Source: Pseudothermotoga_B sp051235805
GTDB lineage: Bacteria; Thermotogota; Thermotogae; Thermotogales; DSM-5069
Reading direction: 5' to 3'
Assembly: GCF_051235805.1 (NCBI RefSeq)
Contig: NZ_JBPNXV010000002.1
Span: 62,001 to 126,000, forward strand
DNA length: 64,000 nt
The notes under the pieces were generated by a model that saw only the letters and a program-made list of their open reading frames with translations, did no database searches and was not told the origin of the DNA. Position numbers and translations under genes: made by a program. The first letter of the stretch is position 1; every line of letters starts with the position of its first letter. Shown piece after piece: positions 1 to 7,967 of the stretch.

Positions 1-120
1 CCGGGCAACCTCTTGATAGGTTTTGCACTCGACATACTCAACAATGTGAGGTAACTTTCTTTGATCTACGAGTACCAAAGACTCTCCAGTCCACTGCAAC
101 GTCACAGTCTTCAGCTTCAT
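1..120 (-). CDS. mtnA: S-methyl-5-thioribose-1-phosphate isomerase, 5' end only
   Basis: This is the first 40 codons of a minus-strand gene that runs off the left edge. The start ATG overlaps the stop TGA of the upstream PPIase gene (ATGA), so the two are translationally coupled. The N-terminus starts MKLKTVTLQWTGESL and continues with a VDQRKLP motif and a YVECKT segment, which I recognise from the Thermotoga MtnA / eIF-2B-like isomerase of the methionine salvage pathway. The enzyme isomerises methylthioribose-1-phosphate to methylthioribulose-1-phosphate. The active site lies outside the window, so the call rests on the N-terminal match alone. Confidence 0.8.
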   Translation of the reverse strand, partial: MKLKTVTLQWTGESLVLVDQRKLPHIVEYVECKTYQEVAR

Positions 121-1145
121 TTACTTGACTCACCCTCTTCGGTTAAAAGATATATCTTTATATCACTGGAGTTCTTGAAAGGAATAAACTGTTGAGTGAT
201 CCAATCTTGCCACAGTTGCTGTGCCTTCTGCTGAGTAAGATACTGATAGATATCCTTTGCGACATCTTCGAATGCCTCATACCCTTTTGGTCTTTTGTCC
301 AGTATTCGGTAGATCTCCCAGCCTCCCGATGTCTGAAGAGGTCCAAGCATAGCTCCTTTGGGGCTTGCGAAGAGCTTTTCCTCAACATCGGCTGCTATAA
401 GACCACTGTTTCGCTCGACCCAACCAAGATCTCCTGCTTTGCCCTTTGTCAAAGGATCGATAGAGACATCGCTTGCGACCTGCGAGAAATCTTCGCCCGA
501 TCTTATGCGATCGAGTACTTGATTTGCTTTGTCTTTACTGTCGACTATTATGCGCAGCAGCTTTACTCCCTCTTCTATTGTGAAGTACTCCTTGTTCTCT
601 TCGTAGAACTGTTTTGCCTCTTCTTCGGTAATTGTTGCAGCAGAGGTTATCTGTTGCTGAATCGATGAAACAGTTTGCTGAACCGAGAAGATCCATCTGA
701 GCCTGTCTTTGAAAGACTCAAGATCACCAAGTCCAGCTTGTTTGAGGTACCAGTCCAAGTCGCTTTCAGTCATGCTGTACTGGGTCAGAGTTTTGTTCAA
801 CTCATCAGATACCATCTTTTCTATGGCTTCTTTGGAGACAGTTATGTTCATTTTCTCAGCTATTTGTATGATGAGAACTTGGTCTATCAATCCGTTCAAG
901 ATTTCTCTTTTGTAACGAAGCAAAAGATTCATTCCCTCTGATGTGCTTGTGAGTACCTCGTAGAATCTTTCATCGATCGATTGTATCTGGACAAGCAGTC
1001 TGTTCAGATTTACTTCTCTGTCCAGTTCGTCCATTGTGATGAGCGTGCCGTTGACCTCTGCAACCACAGTAGTAGCTGGCTGAGTTTCTTGAGCAACTGC
1101 AACGAATGCCAAAATAGTCACGAGAAAAATCAAAAACTTTTTCAT
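117..1145 (-). CDS. Exported parvulin-type peptidyl-prolyl isomerase (SurA/PpiC-like)
   Basis: A 342-residue protein with a signal peptide (MKKFLIFLVTILAFVAVAQ, cleavage near residue 19), a helical SurA_N-like region to about residue 185 and a rotamase (PpiC) domain at about 192-285 containing SGEDFSQVASDVS and KAGDLGW, typical parvulin elements. It probably acts as a foldase or chaperone outside the inner membrane. I chose the ATG at 1145 because GGAGGAGAA lies just upstream and the signal peptide begins there; a longer reading frame to 1175 would put charged residues before the signal. It overlaps the mazG stop as ATGA and is in one operon with mazG and mtnA. Confidence 0.85.
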   Translation of the reverse strand: MKKFLIFLVTILAFVAVAQETQPATTVVAEVNGTLITMDELDREVNLNRLLVQIQSIDERFYEVLTSTSEGMNLLLRYKREILNGLIDQVLIIQIAEKMNITVSKEAIEKMVSDELNKTLTQYSMTESDLDWYLKQAGLGDLESFKDRLRWIFSVQQTVSSIQQQITSAATITEEEAKQFYEENKEYFTIEEGVKLLRIIVDSKDKANQVLDRIRSGEDFSQVASDVSIDPLTKGKAGDLGWVERNSGLIAADVEEKLFASPKGAMLGPLQTSGGWEIYRILDKRPKGYEAFEDVAKDIYQYLTQQKAQQLWQDWITQQFIPFKNSSDIKIYLLTEEGESSK

Positions 1146-1918
1146 TTCAATTCTCCTCCTTTCGCTTCTTCCCAAAGTGCATCCAACTGCTCAAGGGAAA
1201 GTTTTTTCATGTCCAGTCCTCTTGAGCGAGCGAATTCTTCAACAACTTGAAATCGCTTGACGAATTTCTCTGTTGCTTTTCTCAAAGCAATCTCTGGATC
1301 TAAGTTCAAAAATCGCGCGACGTTGACCACTGCAAAGAGTAGATCACCCAGCTCTTCTTCCAGGTAATCCTTTTCATTCGCTTTCATGGCTTCTTTAAGC
1401 TCTCGAACTTCTTCGTCGATCTTCTCCACGGCACCTGAAACATCTGGCCAGTCAAAACCAACAGCTGCCGCATTTTCTTGAATTCTTCGAGCAAGACTCA
1501 GTGCAGGTAATGCATGGTTGATCTTACCGATGACTGATACTTTCTCTTCTCCTTTCTCTTGGGATTTAATCTTCTCCCACTGTTGGTATGAATATCCTGG
1601 GCTGTCGCCGAAAACATGTGGATGTCTTCTGATGAGTTTTTGGTTTAGATTTTCTATGACGTCCTGAATACAAAAAGCTCCTCTCTCGGAGGCAATCTGG
1701 CTGTGAAATACAGCTTGAAGCAAGACATCACCGAGCTCTTCCTTCATCTTCTGATCATCACATTGATCTATTGCTTCGATTAGTTCAAAGGCTTCTTCTA
1801 TCAAATAAGATTTCAAGCTCTGGTGGGTTTGCTGCCTATCCCATTCACAACCATCAGGTGATCTGAGTTTTTCCATTACAGAGACTAATTCTTCGAACCT
1901 CTGCCCAACTTGGGACAA
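1142..1918 (-). CDS. mazG: Nucleoside triphosphate pyrophosphohydrolase MazG
   Basis: A 258-residue protein with two MazG domains. The first has LIEEAFELIEAID and KEELGDVLLQ, the second DEEVRELKEAM and EEELGDLLFAVVNVAR; these acidic EExxE and ExxD motifs bind Mg2+ in all-alpha NTP pyrophosphatases. It should hydrolyse (d)NTPs to monophosphates, a house-cleaning role. The length fits full-length bacterial MazG. The start is TTG at 1918, with GAGGAGGG upstream. It lies 1 bp downstream of the DUF47 gene and overlaps the PPIase gene by ATGA. Confidence 0.93.
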   Translation of the reverse strand: MSQVGQRFEELVSVMEKLRSPDGCEWDRQQTHQSLKSYLIEEAFELIEAIDQCDDQKMKEELGDVLLQAVFHSQIASERGAFCIQDVIENLNQKLIRRHPHVFGDSPGYSYQQWEKIKSQEKGEEKVSVIGKINHALPALSLARRIQENAAAVGFDWPDVSGAVEKIDEEVRELKEAMKANEKDYLEEELGDLLFAVVNVARFLNLDPEIALRKATEKFVKRFQVVEEFARSRGLDMKKLSLEQLDALWEEAKGGELK

Positions 1919-1919
1919 T

Positions 1920-2567
1920 TCAAACCCTCCTCTTCAATGAGACTATCTCTACCCTGTCTGAGCAGTCTTCTGTGCGATCTGCAATGTCTGCTATACTTCT
2001 CACAAGTTCCTTGAGCTGAAGTTTGTGTCCATTAGAGATATCCAGTCTGTAGATCTGTTTTATGAGGCATCTCTCGACTCCATCGGCTTCATGTTCCTTT
2101 TGCTCAACGAGTAAAACGTGCTGTTCGATCTTTTCAAGATCTTCGAACAGATCTTGTATGCAAATCTTCAAAGCCTCGTAAGCCTCCACACAAATGTCAT
2201 ACAGCTTCAGAAATTTTGAGTTTAAAAGATCTGGTATGACAGGGCGTTCCAGCTCGAGTATGTCTGCCACATATTCACCTTTATTGCCGATCTTATCTGC
2301 TGCTTCGATGATACCGAGCAAGTCTCCTCTGAAGTTCGGTAAAAATGCGCCACTGTACATCATTGTTTCAGCCTCTCGTCGAGCGATATCAGCTTGGTGT
2401 TCGTAGTATCTAACCTTTTCGGCGAGTGCTTCGATTTCATCGAATTCATGATTCAGGTATTTCTCGATGAGTTTCCTGAGTTCAGATAATTCTGTGCTCA
2501 TTACGTCGAGATGTTCTAAGACCTTTTTGATGATCTCTTGTTCCTTTTTTCCAACTATCCAGCCCAT
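1920..2567 (-). CDS. DUF47 / PhoU-like phosphate transport regulator
   Basis: A 215-residue, all-helical protein of the DUF47 (TIGR00153) family, distantly related to PhoU. It contains repeated acidic and histidine motifs of the metal-binding PhoU type, such as YEHQADIARREAE and KEHEADGVER. These proteins are almost always encoded with a Pit permease, as here: the permease stop and this ATG are separated by one base. It probably controls the activity of the neighbouring low-affinity phosphate transporter in the cytoplasm. The start ATG follows an AGGGTGAC-like site in the permease 3' end. Confidence 0.88.
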   Translation of the reverse strand: MGWIVGKKEQEIIKKVLEHLDVMSTELSELRKLIEKYLNHEFDEIEALAEKVRYYEHQADIARREAETMMYSGAFLPNFRGDLLGIIEAADKIGNKGEYVADILELERPVIPDLLNSKFLKLYDICVEAYEALKICIQDLFEDLEKIEQHVLLVEQKEHEADGVERCLIKQIYRLDISNGHKLQLKELVRSIADIADRTEDCSDRVEIVSLKRRV

Positions 2568-2568
2568 G

Positions 2569-3501
2569 TCACCCTCTCCTCAAAAGAATGTAAAGTAACA
2601 CAGCAAGAGTACCTGAAAAACACGGCGTTAGGGTCAGTCCCAAGACTATTCGAGCTCTCGTTCTTCTACTGCTGAGGTGCTCGCCTCGGCTCATACCCAC
2701 ACCAATCACAGTACCTATGGCAGACTGAGTTGCAGAAACTGGTACACCAATCAAAGAGAATATAAAAACATTTGTTGCCGTAGATACCGCTGCAACGAGT
2801 GACGAAAAATGATCCAATAATATTATACTTTTTCCAATCACAAAAGTCATCCTTTTACTAAAACCCAGGATGCCAATGCTTATACAAAATCCTCCAACCA
2901 AACCCGAGAGCGTGTAACTCAACCCTCTGCTCAAAAAAGGTCCAGCCACGTTGGCAACATTGTTTGCCCCAAGCGAATAAGCACTGTAGCACAATGCAAT
3001 CAAAGACATGTATCTGAGGACAAAGTCTTGTACTCTTATGTTTTTCAATCGTCTGAAAAAGACCGCAAAGATTCTGTAGGACAAGAAAGATATCAGGGTT
3101 GCCAACAGCGGTGTGGCAACCCAGATACTTGCTATTTTCAACAACACAGTCCATCTCACAATCGTACCGCTGATCAACGCGACACCAAGAAGTGCACCAA
3201 CTACAGATTGAGATACAGAACCAGGCAGTTTGAGAGATATCATCATAACAACTGTGATACTGGCTGCGAGCACTGCAACTGAATTACCAAAGCTGTTGAG
3301 TGTGGTCAAACTGCCAAGAGTCTTCATACCACCTGTGCCACCGAGGAAAGCTCCAAGAACGACAAATACACTGCTCAGCAGTACTGCTGTTGAACGACGT
3401 ATTGATCCAACTGCTACCTGCGGGCCAAAGATGCTCGCACCATCGTTGGCACCGAGTACTATACCCAATGCTATGCCAGGAAGTAAATAAAGCCAGTCCA
3501 T
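2569..3501 (-). CDS. Inorganic phosphate transporter, Pit family
   Basis: A 310-residue polytopic membrane protein with the duplicated PHO4 signatures: GANDGASIFGPQVA near the N-terminus and SLGANNVANVAGPF in the second half. Pit carriers move metal-phosphate with protons or cations. About ten hydrophobic segments are visible. It is the first gene of the operon leading to mtnA. A TATAAT hexamer reads on the minus strand at 3543-3538, but I see no convincing -35 partner. A GGTGA site precedes the ATG. Confidence 0.92.
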   Translation of the reverse strand: MDWLYLLPGIALGIVLGANDGASIFGPQVAVGSIRRSTAVLLSSVFVVLGAFLGGTGGMKTLGSLTTLNSFGNSVAVLAASITVVMMISLKLPGSVSQSVVGALLGVALISGTIVRWTVLLKIASIWVATPLLATLISFLSYRIFAVFFRRLKNIRVQDFVLRYMSLIALCYSAYSLGANNVANVAGPFLSRGLSYTLSGLVGGFCISIGILGFSKRMTFVIGKSIILLDHFSSLVAAVSTATNVFIFSLIGVPVSATQSAIGTVIGVGMSRGEHLSSRRTRARIVLGLTLTPCFSGTLAVLLYILLRRG

Positions 3502-3716
3502 CGCTCACCATTCCTTACAAAGTTTACAGTGAATCTTATTATACAACTTTGATCTCAGTAAAGGATACCTGGATGTGCTGTGCAGCATCTATTCTGCTGA
3601 AAGTCATATCTAAAGTCTCTTTTCGCCAGCGAGCAGACTCGTCAAATGGTAAGAAGTTTCCCCAGAACACTTGCCAAAATCTTGTGTTATCATAACCTCA
3701 AAGGGGGTATGGGGAG

Positions 3717-4682
3717 ATGAAAAGGTCAATCATCTTTGTAATCCTTACTCTGCTTGTAGTAGTTCAGAGTGTATACCCAGCAGGTTCAAACACCGTAAAA
3801 CCAGATGTGATGATCGTTTTCCCGGCAAACAACTCGGCAGTGTTTGGCACTGTTACAATACAGCTGCTCATCAATGGCAATGTAGCTAAGGTAGAGTTTT
3901 ACATCGATGCAATTAAAATAGCAGAAGCAACGTCACACCCATACGAGTACAGCTGGAATACAGATAAGCTTGCCCATGGTTCTGTTCATACGATCCAAGT
4001 GAAAGCTTACGACGATGCAGGAAATGTAGGAACAAGCGCTACAGTGAGTGTGACTGTCGTTGATCCCAATGCACCGGTAGTCTTTACTGATCCCGGTCTT
4101 GAAAAAGCGGTGCGAAGTGCTTTGCAAATACCTTCAAACCAGTCTGTTACAAGAGCAGATATGGCAAAATTAACAACTTTCATTGCACGCAATAAGAATA
4201 TACAAAGCCTCTCTGGACTCGAATGGGCGATCAATCTGAAAGAACTGCGTCTTGTTAAGAACCAAATAAGCAACCTTAGTCAGTTGGCTAAGCTGACCAA
4301 ATTGAAATGGATCGCCCTCAATGGTAACCAGATAATTGATATCAGCCCATTAGCCAACTTGATTGACTTGCACTCGATAGATCTCTCCGATAACCAAATA
4401 GGTGACATCAGCCCGTTAGCCAATCTCGTTAACTTAGAGTGGATAGATCTCTCTAACAACAAGATAAGCGATATCGGTCCGTTGACCGAGCTCGTCAATT
4501 TGAAATGGGTGCTCCTCAATAACAATCAAATAAGTGATATCAGCCCGTTGGTCAACAACACTGGATTGGGAAAAGGGAAGATAGTTGAGCTGAAAAACAA
4601 TCCCTTGGACCTTTCCCCAGGCTCTGACGACATGCAGAATATCGAAACGCTCAAGAACAGGGGAGTAACGGTGAGTTATTGA
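3717..4682 (+). CDS. Exported leucine-rich-repeat protein with Ig-like domain (internalin-like)
   Basis: A 321-residue protein: signal peptide (residues 1-22), an Ig/cadherin-like beta-sandwich (about 29-115, with VEFYIDAIKIAEATSHPYEY and KAYDDAGNVG, as in bacterial Ig-like repeats), a linker, then about five 22-residue leucine-rich repeats (about 160-300) of the form LxxLxxIxLxxNxIxDISPLANL. The SDS22-like repeat unit is that of internalins. A binding role at the cell surface or in the toga is inferred; no substrate can be read. It is transcribed alone and diverges from the phosphate operon. AAGGGGGTA lies upstream of the ATG. No anchor motif follows the repeats. Confidence 0.75.
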   Translation: MKRSIIFVILTLLVVVQSVYPAGSNTVKPDVMIVFPANNSAVFGTVTIQLLINGNVAKVEFYIDAIKIAEATSHPYEYSWNTDKLAHGSVHTIQVKAYDDAGNVGTSATVSVTVVDPNAPVVFTDPGLEKAVRSALQIPSNQSVTRADMAKLTTFIARNKNIQSLSGLEWAINLKELRLVKNQISNLSQLAKLTKLKWIALNGNQIIDISPLANLIDLHSIDLSDNQIGDISPLANLVNLEWIDLSNNKISDIGPLTELVNLKWVLLNNNQISDISPLVNNTGLGKGKIVELKNNPLDLSPGSDDMQNIETLKNRGVTVSY

Positions 4683-5236
4683 TGTTGCTCAGTACTGAGC
4701 TTTCCATCAAGGCTGTTGTAACAATCTTATGTTGCAGCTTTAGAAGTCTAAATCATCTCGCGTACGCTTCAGAGTATTTTCTTAGTGAATGAAAACAACA
4801 AGATATACTTACCCGCAAAGAGAGTAAGACTATTCTTGTAAGAAGGAAAAACAAGACCAGGTACAGGTGAGTACGCATGAAGAAAACACTTAGAAGGAAT
4901 TCAAAGCAGTTGAGCTTGTGCATTTCGTCTGTGGTTTTTTACAAGCTAAACTGAGCAGAACATGAATAAACACAAACATCAATGCAGCATCTTTGAGGTC
5001 GTTAAGATTAGCTTTCAGTACTCATGAAGGATGAACGGTCTTAAACGTTTCTGCGTGACTTCATCGAATCTAACTTGTTGTGAGTTATCTTTCAATGATC
5101 TATGAACTGCCGGTGACATAAAAATTCTTCCACATATCATAGTCTCCTGCTATAATAGTGACGATCAATATCAGCAAAGAGTGTGATTTTCTCTTAGTGT
5201 GGACAGCGTCCTTTGAAGATTTTTGAGGTGTGGGAT
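4683..5236. other. Intergenic region, no gene seen; weak hairpin and promoter
   Basis: A 14-bp palindrome (GCTCAGTACTGAGC, 4687-4700) followed by TTT just after the LRR gene may be a weak terminator. At the right end a TATAAT at 5151-5156, with a TCCACA-like -35 at 5129-5134 (16-bp spacer), is a plausible promoter for the HD-GYP gene. The remaining 400 bp carries no credible reading frame or RNA that I can recognise. Confidence 0.4.
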
Positions 5237-6940
5237 ATGAATGAGAAGCAAAATCGTAAAAAGTCGATCTTTTCGAACATAAAGTTGTTCAAGATTTTTC
5301 TTTTGCTGATGAGCCTTTTTGTTATGGCTTCGTTGGTTTTTTTATTTGGAGTAACCTACGCTACATTGAGGGAATATCGAGACATAAAGAACGCATTCAG
5401 AAAAATTAATGCAGCGGTACTTGACCATTCGATGGCTGAGAGTTTAGTTGAAATAATGAGGCGCTATGGGTACGAACCTTTCGAATTCGTAGATGCAATC
5501 AAATCGAATGATTCACAGATCATTGCGGAAAAAATAAGAAATTTTGCGCGCTATATGCATGACTACGAAGAAAAAAGGATAAAAAACAACTTTAGGTATT
5601 TCACCTTCATGTTGATTCTCGTTCTTGTAGCTGAAACTTGCATTTATTTATTTTTCAGAAAAGCAGTTAATAGTTTAACAGTGTTCCAAGAAAAGATTTT
5701 TCGTGTTGTGAGAGATATGTACGAATCATTGTATATAGATAAAATAACTCGTATTCATCCGGAGGTATATCAAGAAGAAGCTGTTATGAACGAGTTAGTT
5801 GAAGAAGCCAACCTTAGAGACGACATAATAAGATATTTCAGAACCCTACCGTATGTTGATACAGTTGAAGATTACATCAAGGTTGTTGGAGAACAAGTTT
5901 GCAGTTTCTTCCGATGCGGAAGGTTTTCCCTGGCACTAATATCAGGCGAAGATGTGATAGCCGAGATTGCGTATTTCACTGATGCTGGACAAGAAGTTTT
6001 CTTGGATAAGGGCTTCAGTCAGAAATTAGCTGAAACATCTCTTGAAAAGATGATAAAAGAAGGTACAAAATATCGCATAATTGATGATTTGAGATTGGTT
6101 AACTCGAAAAGCTCAGCACTAATAGTTAAAGAAGGTTTTTTGTCAAACTTGACAGTTCCCGCGATTGTTAACGACGAGGTTATAGGCTTTTTCTTTTTAT
6201 CAGCGGCAGAACCTAATCATTTCAACGATAAGGATGGAATACTGTTTCACATAGTCTCACTAATACTCTCACCAAAACTGTACCACACGCTGGCACTCCA
6301 ACACATAATAGCAAATTTCGGTGGTTCGTTAGTCAACCTTGCGGAGTACAGAGACAACGAAACGGGTAACCATATTAAAAGAGTGTCGCTGTATTCGAAG
6401 ATTTTAGCCGAAGCCCTGAAGTTAGAACCGAGGTTGGTAAGGGAGATATATCAGTTTGCACCGCTTCATGATATTGGAAAGATAGGAATACCAGATGAGA
6501 TATTGTTCAAACCCGGAAAGCTTGATGAGGCAGAATGGGAAAGAATGAAGCAACATGTGGAGATAGGTGTTAGAATTCTTGAAAGCTTTGCCGAGAAGAG
6601 CCGGGAAGTTGTGGGTGAGCAAGCACTGAAAACAGCTATAAACATAGTTAGAGAACATCATGAAAAATGGGATGGAAGCGGTTATCCTCTTGGAAAAAAA
6701 GGGGAAGAGATAAGTATAGAGGCAAGGATTGTAGCGCTGGCAGATGTTTTTGATGCTTTAACGACAAGAAGGCCATATAAAAACGCGTTTTCATTTGAAG
6801 AATCGGTAAAGATATTGGAAGAGCAGTCTGGGAAACACTTTGATCCAGCAGTGGTGAGAGCCTTTATGAAGGATTTAGACAAGATAAATGCTGTGTACAA
6901 TGAGCTTAGAGACGCTTTTTGTGAAGATACTGTTGCTTAA
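5237..6940 (+). CDS. Membrane GAF / HD-GYP cyclic-di-GMP phosphodiesterase
   Basis: A 567-residue sensor. Two membrane segments (about 18-41 and 121-140) enclose a short extracytoplasmic loop, followed by a GAF-like region (about 200-340) and a complete HD-GYP domain (about 368-555). The metal-binding HD pair is at 411-412 (PLHDIGKIGIPD), HHEKWDGSGYP at 474-484 and the DVFDALTTRRPY motif near 505-520. HD-GYP proteins degrade cyclic di-GMP to GMP or pGpG. The ATG at 5237 is preferred over an upstream TTG at 5213 because GAGGTG lies 7 bp before it. It appears monocistronic. The sensed signal is unknown. Confidence 0.88.
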   Translation: MNEKQNRKKSIFSNIKLFKIFLLLMSLFVMASLVFLFGVTYATLREYRDIKNAFRKINAAVLDHSMAESLVEIMRRYGYEPFEFVDAIKSNDSQIIAEKIRNFARYMHDYEEKRIKNNFRYFTFMLILVLVAETCIYLFFRKAVNSLTVFQEKIFRVVRDMYESLYIDKITRIHPEVYQEEAVMNELVEEANLRDDIIRYFRTLPYVDTVEDYIKVVGEQVCSFFRCGRFSLALISGEDVIAEIAYFTDAGQEVFLDKGFSQKLAETSLEKMIKEGTKYRIIDDLRLVNSKSSALIVKEGFLSNLTVPAIVNDEVIGFFFLSAAEPNHFNDKDGILFHIVSLILSPKLYHTLALQHIIANFGGSLVNLAEYRDNETGNHIKRVSLYSKILAEALKLEPRLVREIYQFAPLHDIGKIGIPDEILFKPGKLDEAEWERMKQHVEIGVRILESFAEKSREVVGEQALKTAINIVREHHEKWDGSGYPLGKKGEEISIEARIVALADVFDALTTRRPYKNAFSFEESVKILEEQSGKHFDPAVVRAFMKDLDKINAVYNELRDAFCEDTVA

Positions 6941-7270
6941 GCTTTTCCATAAGTAATATCAAAAGAAATGAACTCAAACTAAGAAAGCATAACAAGTTCG
7001 AGCACATCACAGTTTTCTACACGCATATTTATTGAGAAAGATATGATGTAGCAAGATTTTGGTTATATTTATTTCCTTGTTCGTACTACAAAACTTTTTC
7101 TTTCATTCACAAGCGTCGATCTATTGACAAACCTCACTACCCAAAAAGTAGGTTCGAATGGTTCTTATGTACTATCTTTTGGTCTTTAGTTCTGCTTGAG
7201 CTGTACCTACTTTAGAATCTGAACTCCACTGAATTATTTCACCTCTAAATCTGTCCAAATTCTCAAATTG
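6941..7270. other. Intergenic region without recognisable features
   Basis: AT-rich sequence between the HD-GYP gene and the promoter of the AroM-Dpp operon. I see no coding frame with a ribosome-binding site and no strong hairpin. The regulatory sites begin at 7271. Confidence 0.4.
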
Positions 7271-7293
7271 TGTCAAGAAGGATCGTCTTGACA
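7271..7293. promoter_or_regulatory. Palindromic operator candidate overlapping the -35 box
   Basis: A perfect 8-bp inverted repeat, TGTCAAGA, 7 bases, then TCTTGACA. Its right arm contains the -35 hexamer of the operon promoter. A protein bound here would block RNA polymerase. The most obvious candidate is the XRE-cupin regulator encoded as the last gene of the same operon (inference). Confidence 0.6.
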
Positions 7294-7316
7294 TACTATA
7301 TGACGTTTACTATAAT
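7288..7316 (+). promoter_or_regulatory. Consensus sigma-70 promoter of the AroM-Dpp operon
   Basis: TTGACA (7288-7293), an exact 17-bp spacer and TATAAT (7311-7316): a perfect match to the bacterial housekeeping consensus, 26 bp before the aroM-family start codon. A promoter this strong together with an overlapping palindrome suggests tight repression rather than constitutive expression. Confidence 0.85.
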
Positions 7317-7341
7317 TAATCACAACAATGGGGGTGCAACG

Positions 7342-7953
7342 ATGTTGTTTGTTACAATCGGGGAAAGCCCGAGAGATGATGTCATACCAGAACTGATCGA
7401 AATAATTGGTAAAAAGGATCTTGCCTACAACGAAATAGGTTTGATTGAAGGTGTTGACAGCGAAGAATACAGACCGAAAAGCAATGAAGAGTTTCTCGTG
7501 AGTAAGAGGAAAGATGGCACCACAGCTTACATATCTCACGAATGGGTAGCTAAAAAACTCTCTCAGATGCACTTTGAAGATCTTGCCGTACTACTTTGCA
7601 CCGCAAAATTTGAAGACGACAGATTGATACTGCCTTACAAAGTGATAAGAAACTTTCTCACAGCGATGCCGAAGATAAACAGTATGACAGTTGTAATTCC
7701 CGACAAAGCTCAGTGCGAAGAAGCGTTGAAGAGATGGGAGAAAGTTGCTCGCAGAATTCAGTGCATTGCGTTTTCACCCTATTCAGCAGTGATATCTGAA
7801 CAAAATTTAAAAGATCTGAAAGGCGAACAGCTTGTATACTTAGATTGTATAGGTTTCACACTTGAACACGAAAGAGTTTTCAAAAGGTACACAACTGGTA
7901 TTGTTTTGAGTGCGAGGAGGATTTTGGGGAATTATTTGAGGATATTACTCTAA
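7342..7953 (+). CDS. AroM family protein
   Basis: A 203-residue protein that begins with the TIGESPRDDVIPE motif typical of the AroM family (related in fold to Asp/Glu racemases). The ATG at 7342 follows GGGGGTG; an upstream GTG in the same frame would lie inside the promoter and is rejected. AroM proteins are poorly understood; genes of this family recur next to DUF1177 and peptide transporters, as here. It is the first gene of the operon, 14 bp before the substrate-binding protein. No enzymatic activity is claimed. Confidence 0.75.
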   Translation: MLFVTIGESPRDDVIPELIEIIGKKDLAYNEIGLIEGVDSEEYRPKSNEEFLVSKRKDGTTAYISHEWVAKKLSQMHFEDLAVLLCTAKFEDDRLILPYKVIRNFLTAMPKINSMTVVIPDKAQCEEALKRWEKVARRIQCIAFSPYSAVISEQNLKDLKGEQLVYLDCIGFTLEHERVFKRYTTGIVLSARRILGNYLRILL

Positions 7954-7967
7954 GAGGGGGTGTTGGT

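Noticed and set aside
117..1175. A longer PPIase start that adds MGRSERRRIE
   Set aside because: The signal peptide and a GGAGG site identify the ATG at 1145; the longer version would bury the signal.
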